DNA of 7,521 nucleotides, from NCBI GenBank assembly GCA_022563615.1, contig JADFMZ010000148.1, positions 1 through 7,521 of the forward strand. The letters run 5' to 3'. The notes beneath the pieces were generated by a model that was not told the origin of the DNA, did not search any database, and saw only the letters and a program-made list of their open reading frames with translations. The position numbers and the translations under genes are program-made. The stretch comes from Planctomycetota bacterium. Its GTDB lineage: Bacteria; Planctomycetota; Phycisphaerae; UBA1845. Shown in pieces: positions 1-7,357 of the stretch (position 1 is its first letter; every line of letters starts with the position of its first letter).

Positions 1-55
1 GCCGCACCGCCACGCTCTCATGGAGCGAACGCACTTTCGCAGGCTAGAGCCAGCT

Positions 56-1186
56 CTATCGTTTCTCGATCGGGATGTAGGGTTGATCGTGGGGACCGAC
101 GTATTTCTGGGTCGGCCTGAAGATCCGGTTGCGCTCCACCTGTTCGAGCCAGTGCGCGAGCCAACCGGCCATGCGGGCGATCGCAAACACCGGCGTAAAA
201 CAGTCCCTTGGGATGTTCAGCTCGGTGTAGACGATACCGGAGAAGAAATCGACATTGGGCCAGATACCCTTTTCCTGATAGTGCTCCTGCACGACTTTCT
301 CGACCACCAGCGCGGTCTCGAAATGATGGGTGCCGCTCGTTTCGGAAAGCTGCTGAGCGTATTTCTTGAGGATTTTCGCCCGGGGGTCCATCGTCTTGTA
401 GACCCGGTGGCCAAAGCCGGGCACCTTGGTCTTGTTGGCGATCATCTCCTCGATGACGGCGCCGGCTCGTTGGGGCGAGCCGATCGAGTCCAACAGGGCC
501 ATCACATCCTCATTGGCTCCACCATGCAGCGGACCCGAAAGCGCCCCCAGCGCTGAACTGGTCACGGAATAGGGCGTCGCCAACGTCGATCCCACAACCC
601 GTCCGGCAAACGTGGAGGCGTTCATGGTATGGTCGGCGTGCAGGATCAAACACAGATCCAAAATACGCTGCTTCAAGGGGTCGGGATCCTTGCCCGTCAT
701 CATGTAGAGAAAGTTGCCGGCCAAGGTCAGATCATCGCGCGGCGAGACCTGCTGGTCTCCTTTGCGAAGTCGCTCAAACGCAGCCACGACACTCGGCGTT
801 TTGGAAATAAGTCGAATGCACGCCAGCCCACGGTCGACGTCGTCCATTTTTTGTCGAAGCGGATAGAACATTCCGATTGCGGCGATGCCAGCCTGGAGCG
901 CGTCCATCGGATGCCCGGTCTCGGGCAGGCACTTAATCAGGTCCAAGATGCGATACTTCAAGCGACGATGGGTGCGGAGATCGTCCTGGAAGGGATCGAC
1001 CTCCTCGCGGGTGGGCAGCTTGCCGAACAATAGAAGGTAGGCGGTTTCCTCGAACGTGCTGTGCTCAGCCAAGTCCTCGATGCTGATGCCGCGATATTCC
1101 AGCCGCCCCGCCTTCCCGTCCACGAAACTGATCCCGGACTCGGCAATGGGAACGCCTTCCAAACCATGTATGACTTCAGCCGTCAT
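56..1186 (-). CDS. gltA: Citrate synthase, short (type II-like) form
   Basis: This enzyme condenses acetyl-CoA with oxaloacetate to give citrate and CoA, the entry step of the TCA cycle, in the cytoplasm. The 376-residue product is close to the short citrate synthases of the Bacillus CitZ kind and lacks the extra N-terminal domain of the roughly 430-residue NADH-sensitive enterobacterial form. The N-terminal signature GLEGVPIAESGISFVDGKAG and YRGISIEDLA is visible at residues 8-40. The catalytic triad is present: His221 in PLHGGANE, His260 in GFGHRVYK and Asp313 in NVDFFSG. Also conserved are LHADHTMNAST (182-192), Arg269 in DPRA, and Arg338 and Arg357, which align with the substrate-binding arginines of the family. 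The ATG at 1184-1186 is preceded by AAAGGAGG six bases upstream, which fixes the start. The gene stops with TAG and appears intact. A 2-methylcitrate synthase role cannot be excluded from sequence alone, because the two activities share this fold; no prp genes are visible here. Confidence 0.96.
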   Translation of the reverse strand: MTAEVIHGLEGVPIAESGISFVDGKAGRLEYRGISIEDLAEHSTFEETAYLLLFGKLPTREEVDPFQDDLRTHRRLKYRILDLIKCLPETGHPMDALQAGIAAIGMFYPLRQKMDDVDRGLACIRLISKTPSVVAAFERLRKGDQQVSPRDDLTLAGNFLYMMTGKDPDPLKQRILDLCLILHADHTMNASTFAGRVVGSTLATPYSVTSSALGALSGPLHGGANEDVMALLDSIGSPQRAGAVIEEMIANKTKVPGFGHRVYKTMDPRAKILKKYAQQLSETSGTHHFETALVVEKVVQEHYQEKGIWPNVDFFSGIVYTELNIPRDCFTPVFAIARMAGWLAHWLEQVERNRIFRPTQKYVGPHDQPYIPIEKR

Positions 1187-1192
1187 CGCGCG

Positions 1193-1200
1193 CCTCCTTT
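1193..1200 (-). promoter_or_regulatory. Strong Shine-Dalgarno of citrate synthase
   Basis: The minus strand reads AAAGGAGG, then the six-base spacer CGCGCG, then ATG. This is a near-perfect anti-16S complement at ideal spacing. It supports the chosen start and suggests efficient translation. The adaptor and comF starts in this window have no comparable site. Confidence 0.85.
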
Positions 1201-1389
1201 ACGGGCCTCACTTAGGAAACTTGGTTGTGACGAGCCGCCGACGAACATGAGTCCGCGTGTCCCGCCCATCTTGAAAATTGACGCTCGGACGTTCAGGCTC
1301 ACCAGGGGGCTCCCACCCGCCACCCATGCGGGCCGATTCATTTCCGGCGCAGCCGTGCAAACCCTACGCGCATTCCCGGTTTCTGTCCA

Positions 1390-1410
1390 GTATCCCCGGC
1401 GGGTGGATAC
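1390..1410 (-). terminator. Possible weak terminator hairpin after the RND permease
   Basis: GTATCC at 1390-1395 pairs perfectly with GGATAC at 1405-1410 across a nine-base loop, 33 bases past the permease stop. No T-run follows on the minus strand, so it does not meet the usual criteria for an intrinsic terminator. It may be a pause or 3'-end stabilising structure, or chance. Confidence 0.22.
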
Positions 1411-1442
1411 CGACCTGAAGAGCGCCTGTGAGGTGCCGGCCG

Positions 1443-4400
1443 CTAGGAGCGCGGGTTGTGGCGCACCGAGGAGGCGGCCAACATACCTTGCGCCGGGCCC
1501 GTTTCGCGCGCGCCCAGCACGCCTCGGAGCCACTGCTGAAAGTCCGTAAGGAGCGTGAACATGGCCGGCACCACGACCAGCGTGAAGATTGTCGATACGA
1601 GCAGACCGCCCAGCACGACGCTGCCCAGTCCCCGATAAAGCTCACTTCCCGCCCCGGGCATGACGACCAGCGGCAACATACCGAAGATGGAAGTGGCGGC
1701 GCTCATGAAGATCGGTCGAGTTCGAACTTGCACCGACTTGGCCACCGCTTCCGCAGGCGTCAATCCTTCCTCGCGCATGAAGTGAAGCGCCTGGTGCACG
1801 ATCAGAATCGCGTTGTTGACAACGATGCCGATCAGGATGACGAATCCCAGCATGGTCAACACGTCGAGCTGCTGGATCGGCGAAGTTACGTCGTACAGGC
1901 TGACCTCATGAACGATCCGCAACGACGCAAAACCCCCGACGGCTGCAAGAGGCACCGACAGCATAATGACCAGCGGATAGGCAAAAGACTCGAACAGGGC
2001 GGCCATGAGCAAGTAGGTGATCAATAGCGCCAGGATCGCCCGCGACTGAAGCACCGCCAGGGCCAGCTCGGGGTTGAGCACGAAAAACCCGCAGGTCAGC
2101 ACGACGACCGAGGCGCTTGCCGCCAGGAACGCTGCCCGAGCATCGGCCCTCCACCAGATCACGCCAACGATCAATGCCGCAAGAACCGCAAGGGTGGCCA
2201 TGGAAAGCCACGGCGACAAACCCATGATTCGCGGGCGCTGCACGACGCCGTCGAATTTCCCGATCAGGGCCTCCCGAGTTTGGGTCAGCTTGTCGGCGGT
2301 TCCGGTTAAGGCTGTGATCACCGAGGAGGGAATAGCCCCGGATTCCCGAAGCGGTTGAATGACCTCCTCTTCCAGCTCTCGCATCGTGTCCTGCAACGCC
2401 ACACCGGTCTTGGGCTTGATGGACAGGGTAACGGAGGGCATTTCTTCGATTCGCGTGATCTGTTGCGGCGCGGTCGTCCGGATGAAGTTCATGCTGGCGG
2501 AAATCGGCACGACGTGTCCCGACGGCGTGTAAATCGGGATCCAGCCGATCTCATCCATGGTCGCCTCTTCGGTGTCAGCCACTTTGAGCACCAGGTCGAT
2601 GCGATCGCCGTGGTCGTTAAACTCGCCAACGAATGCACCGTCGATGCAGGCTCGTAGAATGAAGCCCAGGTCGCGGACGTCGAGACCGAGGTCAGCCGCC
2701 TTGGCTCGATCGGGAATGAGCCGAAGCTCAGGCCGACCTAGCGCGAAGTTCTCCGGGGTCGACGACGCCCAACCGTAGCCGGCTTCTCGAATCCGCTGTC
2801 GGATCGCCGACGCCGACGCCACGACCTTCTCGAGGCTCGCGCTGCGAATCTCCATGTCGATGGTGTTGCCCCCGCGCCGCCCGCCGGTTCGGAACAAGGA
2901 CGATTGGTTGAACATGGTGAACACGCCGGGAATCCTCGAACTGGCCCGAGTCATCACCTGCTCGAGCGGCTTGACGTTGGTGGGCTCCTTCGAGGTGCAG
3001 CCCATGAACGATCCACCGCTGAACGATACGAAGAAGAAGTTTTCGATCGGCGGGGGTTGAACCGTCCGAGTGATCCGCCCATCTTTCCCGACTTGAATCT
3101 CGACGGAGGGCAGAGCGGCGGCCTCGGGCGAGCCCAACTCAGCCTCCCAAAACGGGCGTAAACCATCCAGGGGATCGTCCGGATCCCCATCCTCGATGAT
3201 GTGAGCCATCCGCCGAAACTCGTCGATCGAATAACCCGGTGGGGAAAAGAGGAAGCCGAAAACCAAGTTCTTGTTCCCGGCTGTCAGATACTCCGTCGCC
3301 GGCATCAGCGCATAACTGCCCACCAGTGCGGCGCCGGAAACGCCGACGACCACGGCCACACGACGGCCGACGCGTTGATTGATCGCGGTGACACGGGACG
3401 AGACCCACGCGGCGATGCGCCAGGGTTTGTCCCCCGTGCGTTGGGCGCTGGAGGCGCCGAAGAACCGCGATGCCAACGGGGGGATCACCAGAATCGAGAC
3501 CAGCAGCGACAACCCGACGGCTGTGGCAATCGCCACGGCGATGTCTTTGAAGAGCTGCCCCGCTTCCTCCTGAATCGTAATCATCGGCAGGAACACCGCC
3601 ATCGTGGTCAGCGTACTCGCCAGGATCGCGCCCCAGACCTCGCGGGTGCCGTCCAAGGCCGCCTCCACCTTACTCTTGCCCATCGCGCGGTGCCGGTAAA
3701 TGTTCTCCAGAACGACGATCGCGTTGTCCACGACCATGCCCACGGCAAAGGCCATCCCGGCCAGCAAGACCACGTTAAGACTTCGCCCCACCATCGTGAT
3801 GACCAGGAAGGTTCCGATCACCGAAACGGGAATGGTGGCTGCGATAATTACCGTGGCGCTTCCGCTGCGCAGGAACAGCAGCAGCACGAGCACCGCAAGA
3901 AACCCGCCGACGGCGATGTTCTTGACCACCAGGTAGATTGCGCTCCAGATGTACGTCGTTTCGTCGTACACCTGGGTCAGTTCGAGGCTTAGCCCGCGCG
4001 GTTGAAGAATCTCCCGGTTGACCAGTTGGATCTGGCGTTTGAGATTGGTCATCGCCTTGATGACGTTGGCGTTGGTCTCGCGCCGGGCGGGCAAAGCCAT
4101 GACCGGCCGACCCTTGCTGCGCACGAAGCTCACCGGCTTCTTGAACCCCTGCACGACGGAGGCCACGTCCCGCACCAACACCGGCCCTCCATCATCGTAA
4201 GCGATCACCGTGTCCTCGATGTCCCCAAGCGTGACGTACTCGCCAATCGTGCGGTAGCTGTAATCGCGCTTGCCCGTTGCGATCGTTCCGGCGGAACTGC
4301 TTTCGTTTTGTTGGCGCAGGGCTTTCTCGACATCGCGGAAGGTCAGGCTGCGAGCGGCCAGCCGATGCGCGTCGAGCACCACTTGCACTTCGCGGTCCCG

Positions 4401-4940
4401 GCCGCCGTAGACGGGAACTTCACTGATCCCCTCGGCCCGTTCGAGGATCGGTTTGACGTGATCCTCGATGAAGGTCTTGAGGCGCGAGACGTCCATTCCC
4501 TCCTTGGAATAGAGGATCATCCAGGCAATGGTCAGTTCCATGCTATCCGACGAGGCGGAAATCGTGGGCTCGTCCACTTCCTCCGGATACCCGCTGACCT
4601 GGCGCAGCTTGTCGGACACGTCCCGAAAGGCGGTGTCCTTGTCGATCCCCACCGGGAACTCCAGCTCGATCTTCGCTTGGTTCCGCGTGCATTCCGAGCG
4701 AATCTTCTGAAGGCCGCTGACGTTCTTGAGCTTCTCTTCCTGACGCTCGACAATCTCGCGCTCGATCTCCTGGGGGCTGGCGCCGATCCATCGTGTCGTC
4801 ACCGTGATGATCGGGCGATCCACGTCGGGCGTAAGCTGAACACGCATCCGCGTCAGACTCAGCAGGCCCGAGAGTACCAGCAGGATAACGCCGACGGTCA
4901 CTTTCACGGGGTTGTCGATGGCGAAACGAATCAGACCCAT
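1443..4940 (-). CDS. RND-family multidrug/solute efflux permease (HAE1-like), with two extra TM segments
   Basis: This is the inner-membrane, proton-driven pump of a tripartite exporter of the AcrB/MdtBC type; the substrate cannot be read from sequence. At 1165 residues it exceeds the usual 1020-1060. Visible in order are TM1 (about 11-30), a periplasmic porter half with FRDV and ARRETNANV motifs, TM2-TM6 (about 332-490), TM7 (about 526-546), a second periplasmic half with FFFVSF and GGSFMG (635-647), then TM8-TM12 (about 966-1131). The TM4 motif is GMVVDNAIVVLENI (Asp405, Asn406) and the TM10 motif is GIVVNNAILIV (Asn1042, Asn1043). Arg1075 in TRPIFMS aligns with AcrB Arg971. Between TADKLTQTREAL and the TM8 segment are about 70 inserted residues with two more hydrophobic stretches (911-930 and 937-956). 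The start ATG overlaps the adaptor stop as TGATG, with GAGGG six bases upstream. Heavy-metal (CzcA) pumps are a less likely alternative. Confidence 0.93.
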   Translation of the reverse strand: MGLIRFAIDNPVKVTVGVILLVLSGLLSLTRMRVQLTPDVDRPIITVTTRWIGASPQEIEREIVERQEEKLKNVSGLQKIRSECTRNQAKIELEFPVGIDKDTAFRDVSDKLRQVSGYPEEVDEPTISASSDSMELTIAWMILYSKEGMDVSRLKTFIEDHVKPILERAEGISEVPVYGGRDREVQVVLDAHRLAARSLTFRDVEKALRQQNESSSAGTIATGKRDYSYRTIGEYVTLGDIEDTVIAYDDGGPVLVRDVASVVQGFKKPVSFVRSKGRPVMALPARRETNANVIKAMTNLKRQIQLVNREILQPRGLSLELTQVYDETTYIWSAIYLVVKNIAVGGFLAVLVLLLFLRSGSATVIIAATIPVSVIGTFLVITMVGRSLNVVLLAGMAFAVGMVVDNAIVVLENIYRHRAMGKSKVEAALDGTREVWGAILASTLTTMAVFLPMITIQEEAGQLFKDIAVAIATAVGLSLLVSILVIPPLASRFFGASSAQRTGDKPWRIAAWVSSRVTAINQRVGRRVAVVVGVSGAALVGSYALMPATEYLTAGNKNLVFGFLFSPPGYSIDEFRRMAHIIEDGDPDDPLDGLRPFWEAELGSPEAAALPSVEIQVGKDGRITRTVQPPPIENFFFVSFSGGSFMGCTSKEPTNVKPLEQVMTRASSRIPGVFTMFNQSSLFRTGGRRGGNTIDMEIRSASLEKVVASASAIRQRIREAGYGWASSTPENFALGRPELRLIPDRAKAADLGLDVRDLGFILRACIDGAFVGEFNDHGDRIDLVLKVADTEEATMDEIGWIPIYTPSGHVVPISASMNFIRTTAPQQITRIEEMPSVTLSIKPKTGVALQDTMRELEEEVIQPLRESGAIPSSVITALTGTADKLTQTREALIGKFDGVVQRPRIMGLSPWLSMATLAVLAALIVGVIWWRADARAAFLAASASVVVLTCGFFVLNPELALAVLQSRAILALLITYLLMAALFESFAYPLVIMLSVPLAAVGGFASLRIVHEVSLYDVTSPIQQLDVLTMLGFVILIGIVVNNAILIVHQALHFMREEGLTPAEAVAKSVQVRTRPIFMSAATSIFGMLPLVVMPGAGSELYRGLGSVVLGGLLVSTIFTLVVVPAMFTLLTDFQQWLRGVLGARETGPAQGMLAASSVRHNPRS

Positions 4941-6253
4941 CAGGTACCCTCGGCACTCTTGGTAGGACCGTTCCCAAGAAGCTTGTGCCCGCCGCCGTCC
5001 GGCATGGCCACCGGCCTACCGATTTTGTCCACGATCTCAACCGGCACAGGGAAAGGAAGCATGCCCTCGCAGCCGTGCGTGATGACCAGCATCTGTGGAT
5101 CCACGTTGCCCGAGGTGATGGCGATCCAATCGCGTAGGTCGGCGCCAAGCGTCACCGGCAGCAGCTTGCCCATCGGCTTGCCCCCTCGACCCAACGCAAC
5201 GGTCGCCACGTAGGTCGTGCCGTCTCGCTCGACGACCGAATCCTTCGGGACCGCGATCACATTTTTTCTCGGGCCGGCGGGCACCGTCACGCGGGCAAAC
5301 ATTCCACCGGCCAGGCTTCCCTCACTGTTTTCAACTTCGATTTCAACCGGCATCGTATGAGCGGTGGGGTCAGCCAGGGGAGTGATGTGACGAATCCGCC
5401 CCTCGAAGGAACGTTTCAGCGCGTCGACCCGAATGCGAACGGTGTCACCCAAGGCGAGAAAGGGAAAGGCCGACTCCGGAACATCAACCCGAACCAGAAC
5501 TGAGGCGAGTTCAGCCAGCTCGATCACCTGCCCGCCCGCCTCCATCCATTCGCCTACCTCGGTGTTGCGCAAAGTGACGTAGCCCGTGAACGGAGCGCGA
5601 ATGACCGTCTTGGCTAAATCGCCCTTCAACCGATCGACGATCGCCTGTTGGGCGGCCACCTCATGTGTGGCTTGGGCGATGACTTCCTTGCGCGGTCCGG
5701 CTACGGCTTCGTCGTACCGCGCCTGCCCGGCGATCTTTCGCCGCTCCGCGGTCACGAACTCCGCCCGGGTTTCGTAGTATTCCTTCGGGTTGGATTCGCT
5801 GCTCTCGTAGAGCTGCCCGACGCGATCCATCTCGAACTTCCAGCGTTCGTACTCCGCCGTCGCTTCGTCGCGCATGGCCCTGAGGCGTCGCAACTCCTCT
5901 TCGCGCGTGCCGGCGACGAGCTCGTCGCGGCGCGCCTGCAAGGCGGCCAGCCTGGCCTGGGCCTCGGCGACGAGCAGCGTCAGGACATCGTTGTTGAGCT
6001 TGCAGATAATGCCACCGGCTTCGATCCGTTGACCGGGCCTTACCTCTATTTCTTTAACAATCCCGGCGATACCGGAGCCGACCCGGCTCAGCCTGTTGGG
6101 GTATACCGTGCCGACCAGCGTCATCGTGGCGGCGGCCTCCATCTGCTTCGCTTGGGTCACCACGACTCTTGGAACAGGGCGTTGTCCTTGCGCGGAGGGC
6201 ACTGCGCACAAAAGGACGCTGAGTATCCCGATTGTATTTCGAGAAGGTATCAT
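4940..6253 (-). CDS. RND efflux periplasmic adaptor (HlyD/MFP family)
   Basis: The product bridges the inner-membrane permease to an outer-membrane channel. The 437 residues begin with a short, weakly basic N-terminus and a hydrophobic core (about 8-20), ending near SAQG, which looks like a Sec signal peptide; Cys16 is preceded by Leu, so no lipobox is formed. The first lipoyl half is GIAGIVKEIEVRPGQRIEAG (61-80). A long alpha-hairpin coiled coil rich in Glu, Arg and Ala spans about 93-213. The second lipoyl half, IRAPFTGYVTLRNTEVGEWM, covers 218-237. A beta-barrel and membrane-proximal region follow to about 400, including ITPLADPTAHTMPVEIEVEN (290-309). The start is the only ATG giving a signal peptide, and an in-frame TGA lies four codons upstream. 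No Shine-Dalgarno is apparent. The gene is first in a two-gene operon with the permease. The tail (about 415-437) is Gly/Lys rich and probably disordered. Confidence 0.93.
   Translation of the reverse strand: MIPSRNTIGILSVLLCAVPSAQGQRPVPRVVVTQAKQMEAAATMTLVGTVYPNRLSRVGSGIAGIVKEIEVRPGQRIEAGGIICKLNNDVLTLLVAEAQARLAALQARRDELVAGTREEELRRLRAMRDEATAEYERWKFEMDRVGQLYESSESNPKEYYETRAEFVTAERRKIAGQARYDEAVAGPRKEVIAQATHEVAAQQAIVDRLKGDLAKTVIRAPFTGYVTLRNTEVGEWMEAGGQVIELAELASVLVRVDVPESAFPFLALGDTVRIRVDALKRSFEGRIRHITPLADPTAHTMPVEIEVENSEGSLAGGMFARVTVPAGPRKNVIAVPKDSVVERDGTTYVATVALGRGGKPMGKLLPVTLGADLRDWIAITSGNVDPQMLVITHGCEGMLPFPVPVEIVDKIGRPVAMPDGGGHKLLGNGPTKSAEGT
4947..4951 (-). promoter_or_regulatory. Ribosome binding site of the RND permease inside the adaptor 3' end
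   Basis: The minus strand reads GAGGG, then TACCTG, then ATG at 4940. The site lies within the last codons of the adaptor and decides the permease start. Together with the one-base TGATG overlap it indicates translational coupling, so adaptor and pump are made in linked amounts. Confidence 0.65.
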
Positions 6254-6277
6254 GGGTCGCGGTCAGTCCGAATGCCT

Positions 6278-6297
6278 GGGAGGCTCCCCTGCTGGGG
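6278..6297 (-). promoter_or_regulatory. Overlapping inverted repeats in the pump operon leader
   Basis: GGGAG (6278-6282) pairs with CTCCC (6284-6288), giving a near-palindrome around one base. CCCC (6286-6289) can instead pair with GGGG (6294-6297). The two pairings share bases and are mutually exclusive. They lie between the candidate transcription start and the adaptor ATG, where a repressor operator or RNA switch would sit. No regulator gene is nearby, and short GC repeats arise easily by chance in this composition. Confidence 0.25.
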
Positions 6298-6329
6298 CGA
6301 TCGTCGCAAGAAAAGTCTCGCCTGGAGTT

Positions 6330-6357
6330 ATTGTATCTATCGGACAACTATTGTGAA
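6330..6357 (-). promoter_or_regulatory. Candidate sigma70-type promoter of the adaptor-permease operon
   Basis: On the minus strand TTCACA (6352-6357) is separated by 16 bases from TACAAT (6330-6335). Each hexamer matches five of six consensus positions. Transcription would begin near 6323 and give a leader of about 70 nt before the adaptor ATG. This local stretch is AT-rich relative to its surroundings, as expected for a promoter. The candidate was found by eye, and the host's sigma preference is unknown. Confidence 0.45.
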
Positions 6358-6409
6358 GCGCAATCGTTTCGACGTTGGCAAGGGCGGGCAGCTTGGGAAT
6401 ATCCGTGCA

Positions 6410-7186
6410 GTGGTTCGGCGCGCGACCCGGCCGATGGTCGATATCCTTTTCCCACCGCTTTGCCTGGCATGCCACCGATGGACCGGTCCCGCCGCTGGAT
6501 TCTTTTGTCCGTCGTGCCTGGACGGATTGAACTCTGAACGTGGAGAGCCCGCCTGTCCGCGCTGCGCGGCCGCGGTGGGCCCCTACGGAGTGACTGATGG
6601 TCGCTGCGGCCGTTGCCGCAATCACCGTTTGCGCGTGGACCAAACGATCCGAGTCGGTCCCTACCGTGACCCTCTCGGGGCGCTCACGTGCCTGGGGACA
6701 GTACTGCGTGCATTCAAATATCATGATCGCGCGGAGCTTGGGGAAACGTTTGGAAGCTGGTTGGCAGAAGCGGTCGAAGCGGCATCGTGGCGCGATCGGG
6801 TCGAGGCCGTCGTAACCGTGCCGACCCATTGGAAGCACCGCCTGGTGAGACCCTTGTACGCGCCGGAGCTTCTCACGTCGGTTGTGGTAAGAACAACCGG
6901 CCTGCCGGAAACACCGATGCTTCGCCGTGTGCGCGCCGGTCCGCACCAGATCGGTCTAAGCTACACGGCTCGCCATGCAAACGTTCGCGGCGCGTTCGCG
7001 GTCCGGCGCGGCGTCAAGTTGCATCAAGCCCGTTTGCTTCTGGTGGATGACGTCAAGACCACCGGCGCAACACTGGAGGAATGCGCGCGAATCCTGCGAG
7101 CGGCTGGAGCGGCTGAGGTATATGCCGCGGTCGCGGTCAAAGTTCCGTACGCGACACCGAAGGGTCGGGTGATCCGATCGATCTGA
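6410..7186 (+). CDS. comF: ComF-family phosphoribosyltransferase-like protein
   Basis: The family joins an N-terminal zinc-ribbon-like region to a type I phosphoribosyltransferase fold. Members are linked to DNA uptake in naturally competent bacteria, and their enzymatic reaction is not established. Using the GTG at 6410 (258 residues), CxxC pairs lie at 18/21 (after ILFPP), 33/36, 49/52 and 66/69, a typical double zinc-finger layout. The segment LRRVRAGPHQIGLSYTARHA (171-190) continues into NVRGAF (191-196), the usual ComF signature. LLLVDDVKTTGATLEE (209-224) is the PRPP-binding loop with Asp213/Asp214. The usual RGFNQAxxLA segment is replaced by RPLYAPELL (147-155). The start is uncertain: GTG 6353 (277 residues) and ATG 6434 (250 residues) are alternatives, and none has a clear Shine-Dalgarno. 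I prefer 6410 because the basic stretch VRRATRP before the first ILFPP resembles other ComF N-termini. It is transcribed divergently from the pump operon. Confidence 0.87.
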   Translation: MVRRATRPMVDILFPPLCLACHRWTGPAAGFFCPSCLDGLNSERGEPACPRCAAAVGPYGVTDGRCGRCRNHRLRVDQTIRVGPYRDPLGALTCLGTVLRAFKYHDRAELGETFGSWLAEAVEAASWRDRVEAVVTVPTHWKHRLVRPLYAPELLTSVVVRTTGLPETPMLRRVRAGPHQIGLSYTARHANVRGAFAVRRGVKLHQARLLLVDDVKTTGATLEECARILRAAGAAEVYAAVAVKVPYATPKGRVIRSI

Positions 7187-7211
7187 AGCGGTTAGGAGCC
7201 TGTTCCGGGTA

Positions 7212-7232
7212 GGGCAAAGATCCTCTTTGCCC
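7212..7232 (+). terminator. Perfect hairpin downstream of comF, possible terminator
   Basis: GGGCAAAGA (7212-7220) and TCTTTGCCC (7224-7232) form a perfect nine-base stem with loop TCC, 26 bases past the comF stop. No U-run follows, so Rho-independent termination is unproven. A second perfect palindrome, CCCGGCGCCGGG at 7230-7241, overlaps its right arm by three bases. An alternative reading is the end of a mobile element. Confidence 0.45.
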
Positions 7233-7357
7233 GGCGCCGGGAAGCGGGAATCGGCGACCTACTGAGATAGGCGGGTGGCCCATGTCCTCCGGACAGTACG
7301 TGTTTAGCGGGGGGTGGCGTATTGGCCATGCGCGATCCGATATAGGAAGGGGTGTGT

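Larger units (their letters stand above)
1187..1442. other. Non-coding gap between pump operon and citrate synthase
   Basis: These 256 bases separate the permease stop from the citrate synthase start; both genes run leftward. Apart from the Shine-Dalgarno of the downstream gene and a modest inverted repeat at 1390-1410, I see no RNA gene and no convincing -35/-10 pair. The length suggests that citrate synthase has its own promoter here rather than depending on read-through from the pump operon. Open frames crossing the gap show no recognisable protein. Confidence 0.6.

Noticed and set aside
25..58. Small stems (GCGAA/TTCGC and TAGAGC/GCTCTA) around the citrate synthase stop
   Set aside because: The stems are short, one has only a two-base loop, and no T-run follows on the minus strand, so I do not call a terminator.
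20..556. 178-codon plus-strand frame opposite citrate synthase
   Set aside because: It is a shadow of the conserved citrate synthase C-terminal half, with no independent support.
1183..1533. 116-codon minus-strand frame across the gap before citrate synthase
   Set aside because: It overlaps the permease 3' end in another frame and the Shine-Dalgarno of citrate synthase, and shows no recognisable protein.
3201..3992. 263-codon open frame on the plus strand opposite the permease
   Set aside because: The translation is rich in His, Arg, Asp and Gln with no fold or motif; the opposite strand encodes conserved RND transmembrane segments.
4002..5213. 403-codon open frame on the plus strand opposite the permease and the adaptor end
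   Set aside because: It is antisense to two clear protein families, has no recognisable domain, and is the kind of long shadow frame expected in GC-rich coding DNA.
6016..6253. Lipoprotein signal in the adaptor
   Set aside because: The only early cysteine (Cys16) follows Leu-Leu, which does not fit the lipobox requirement for a small residue at -1; an ordinary signal peptide fits better.
5648..6352. Upstream part of the long plus-strand frame that ends as ComF
   Set aside because: This part lies opposite the adaptor gene and has no similarity to ComF; the real gene begins after 6352, where the basic N-terminus and ILFPP motif appear.
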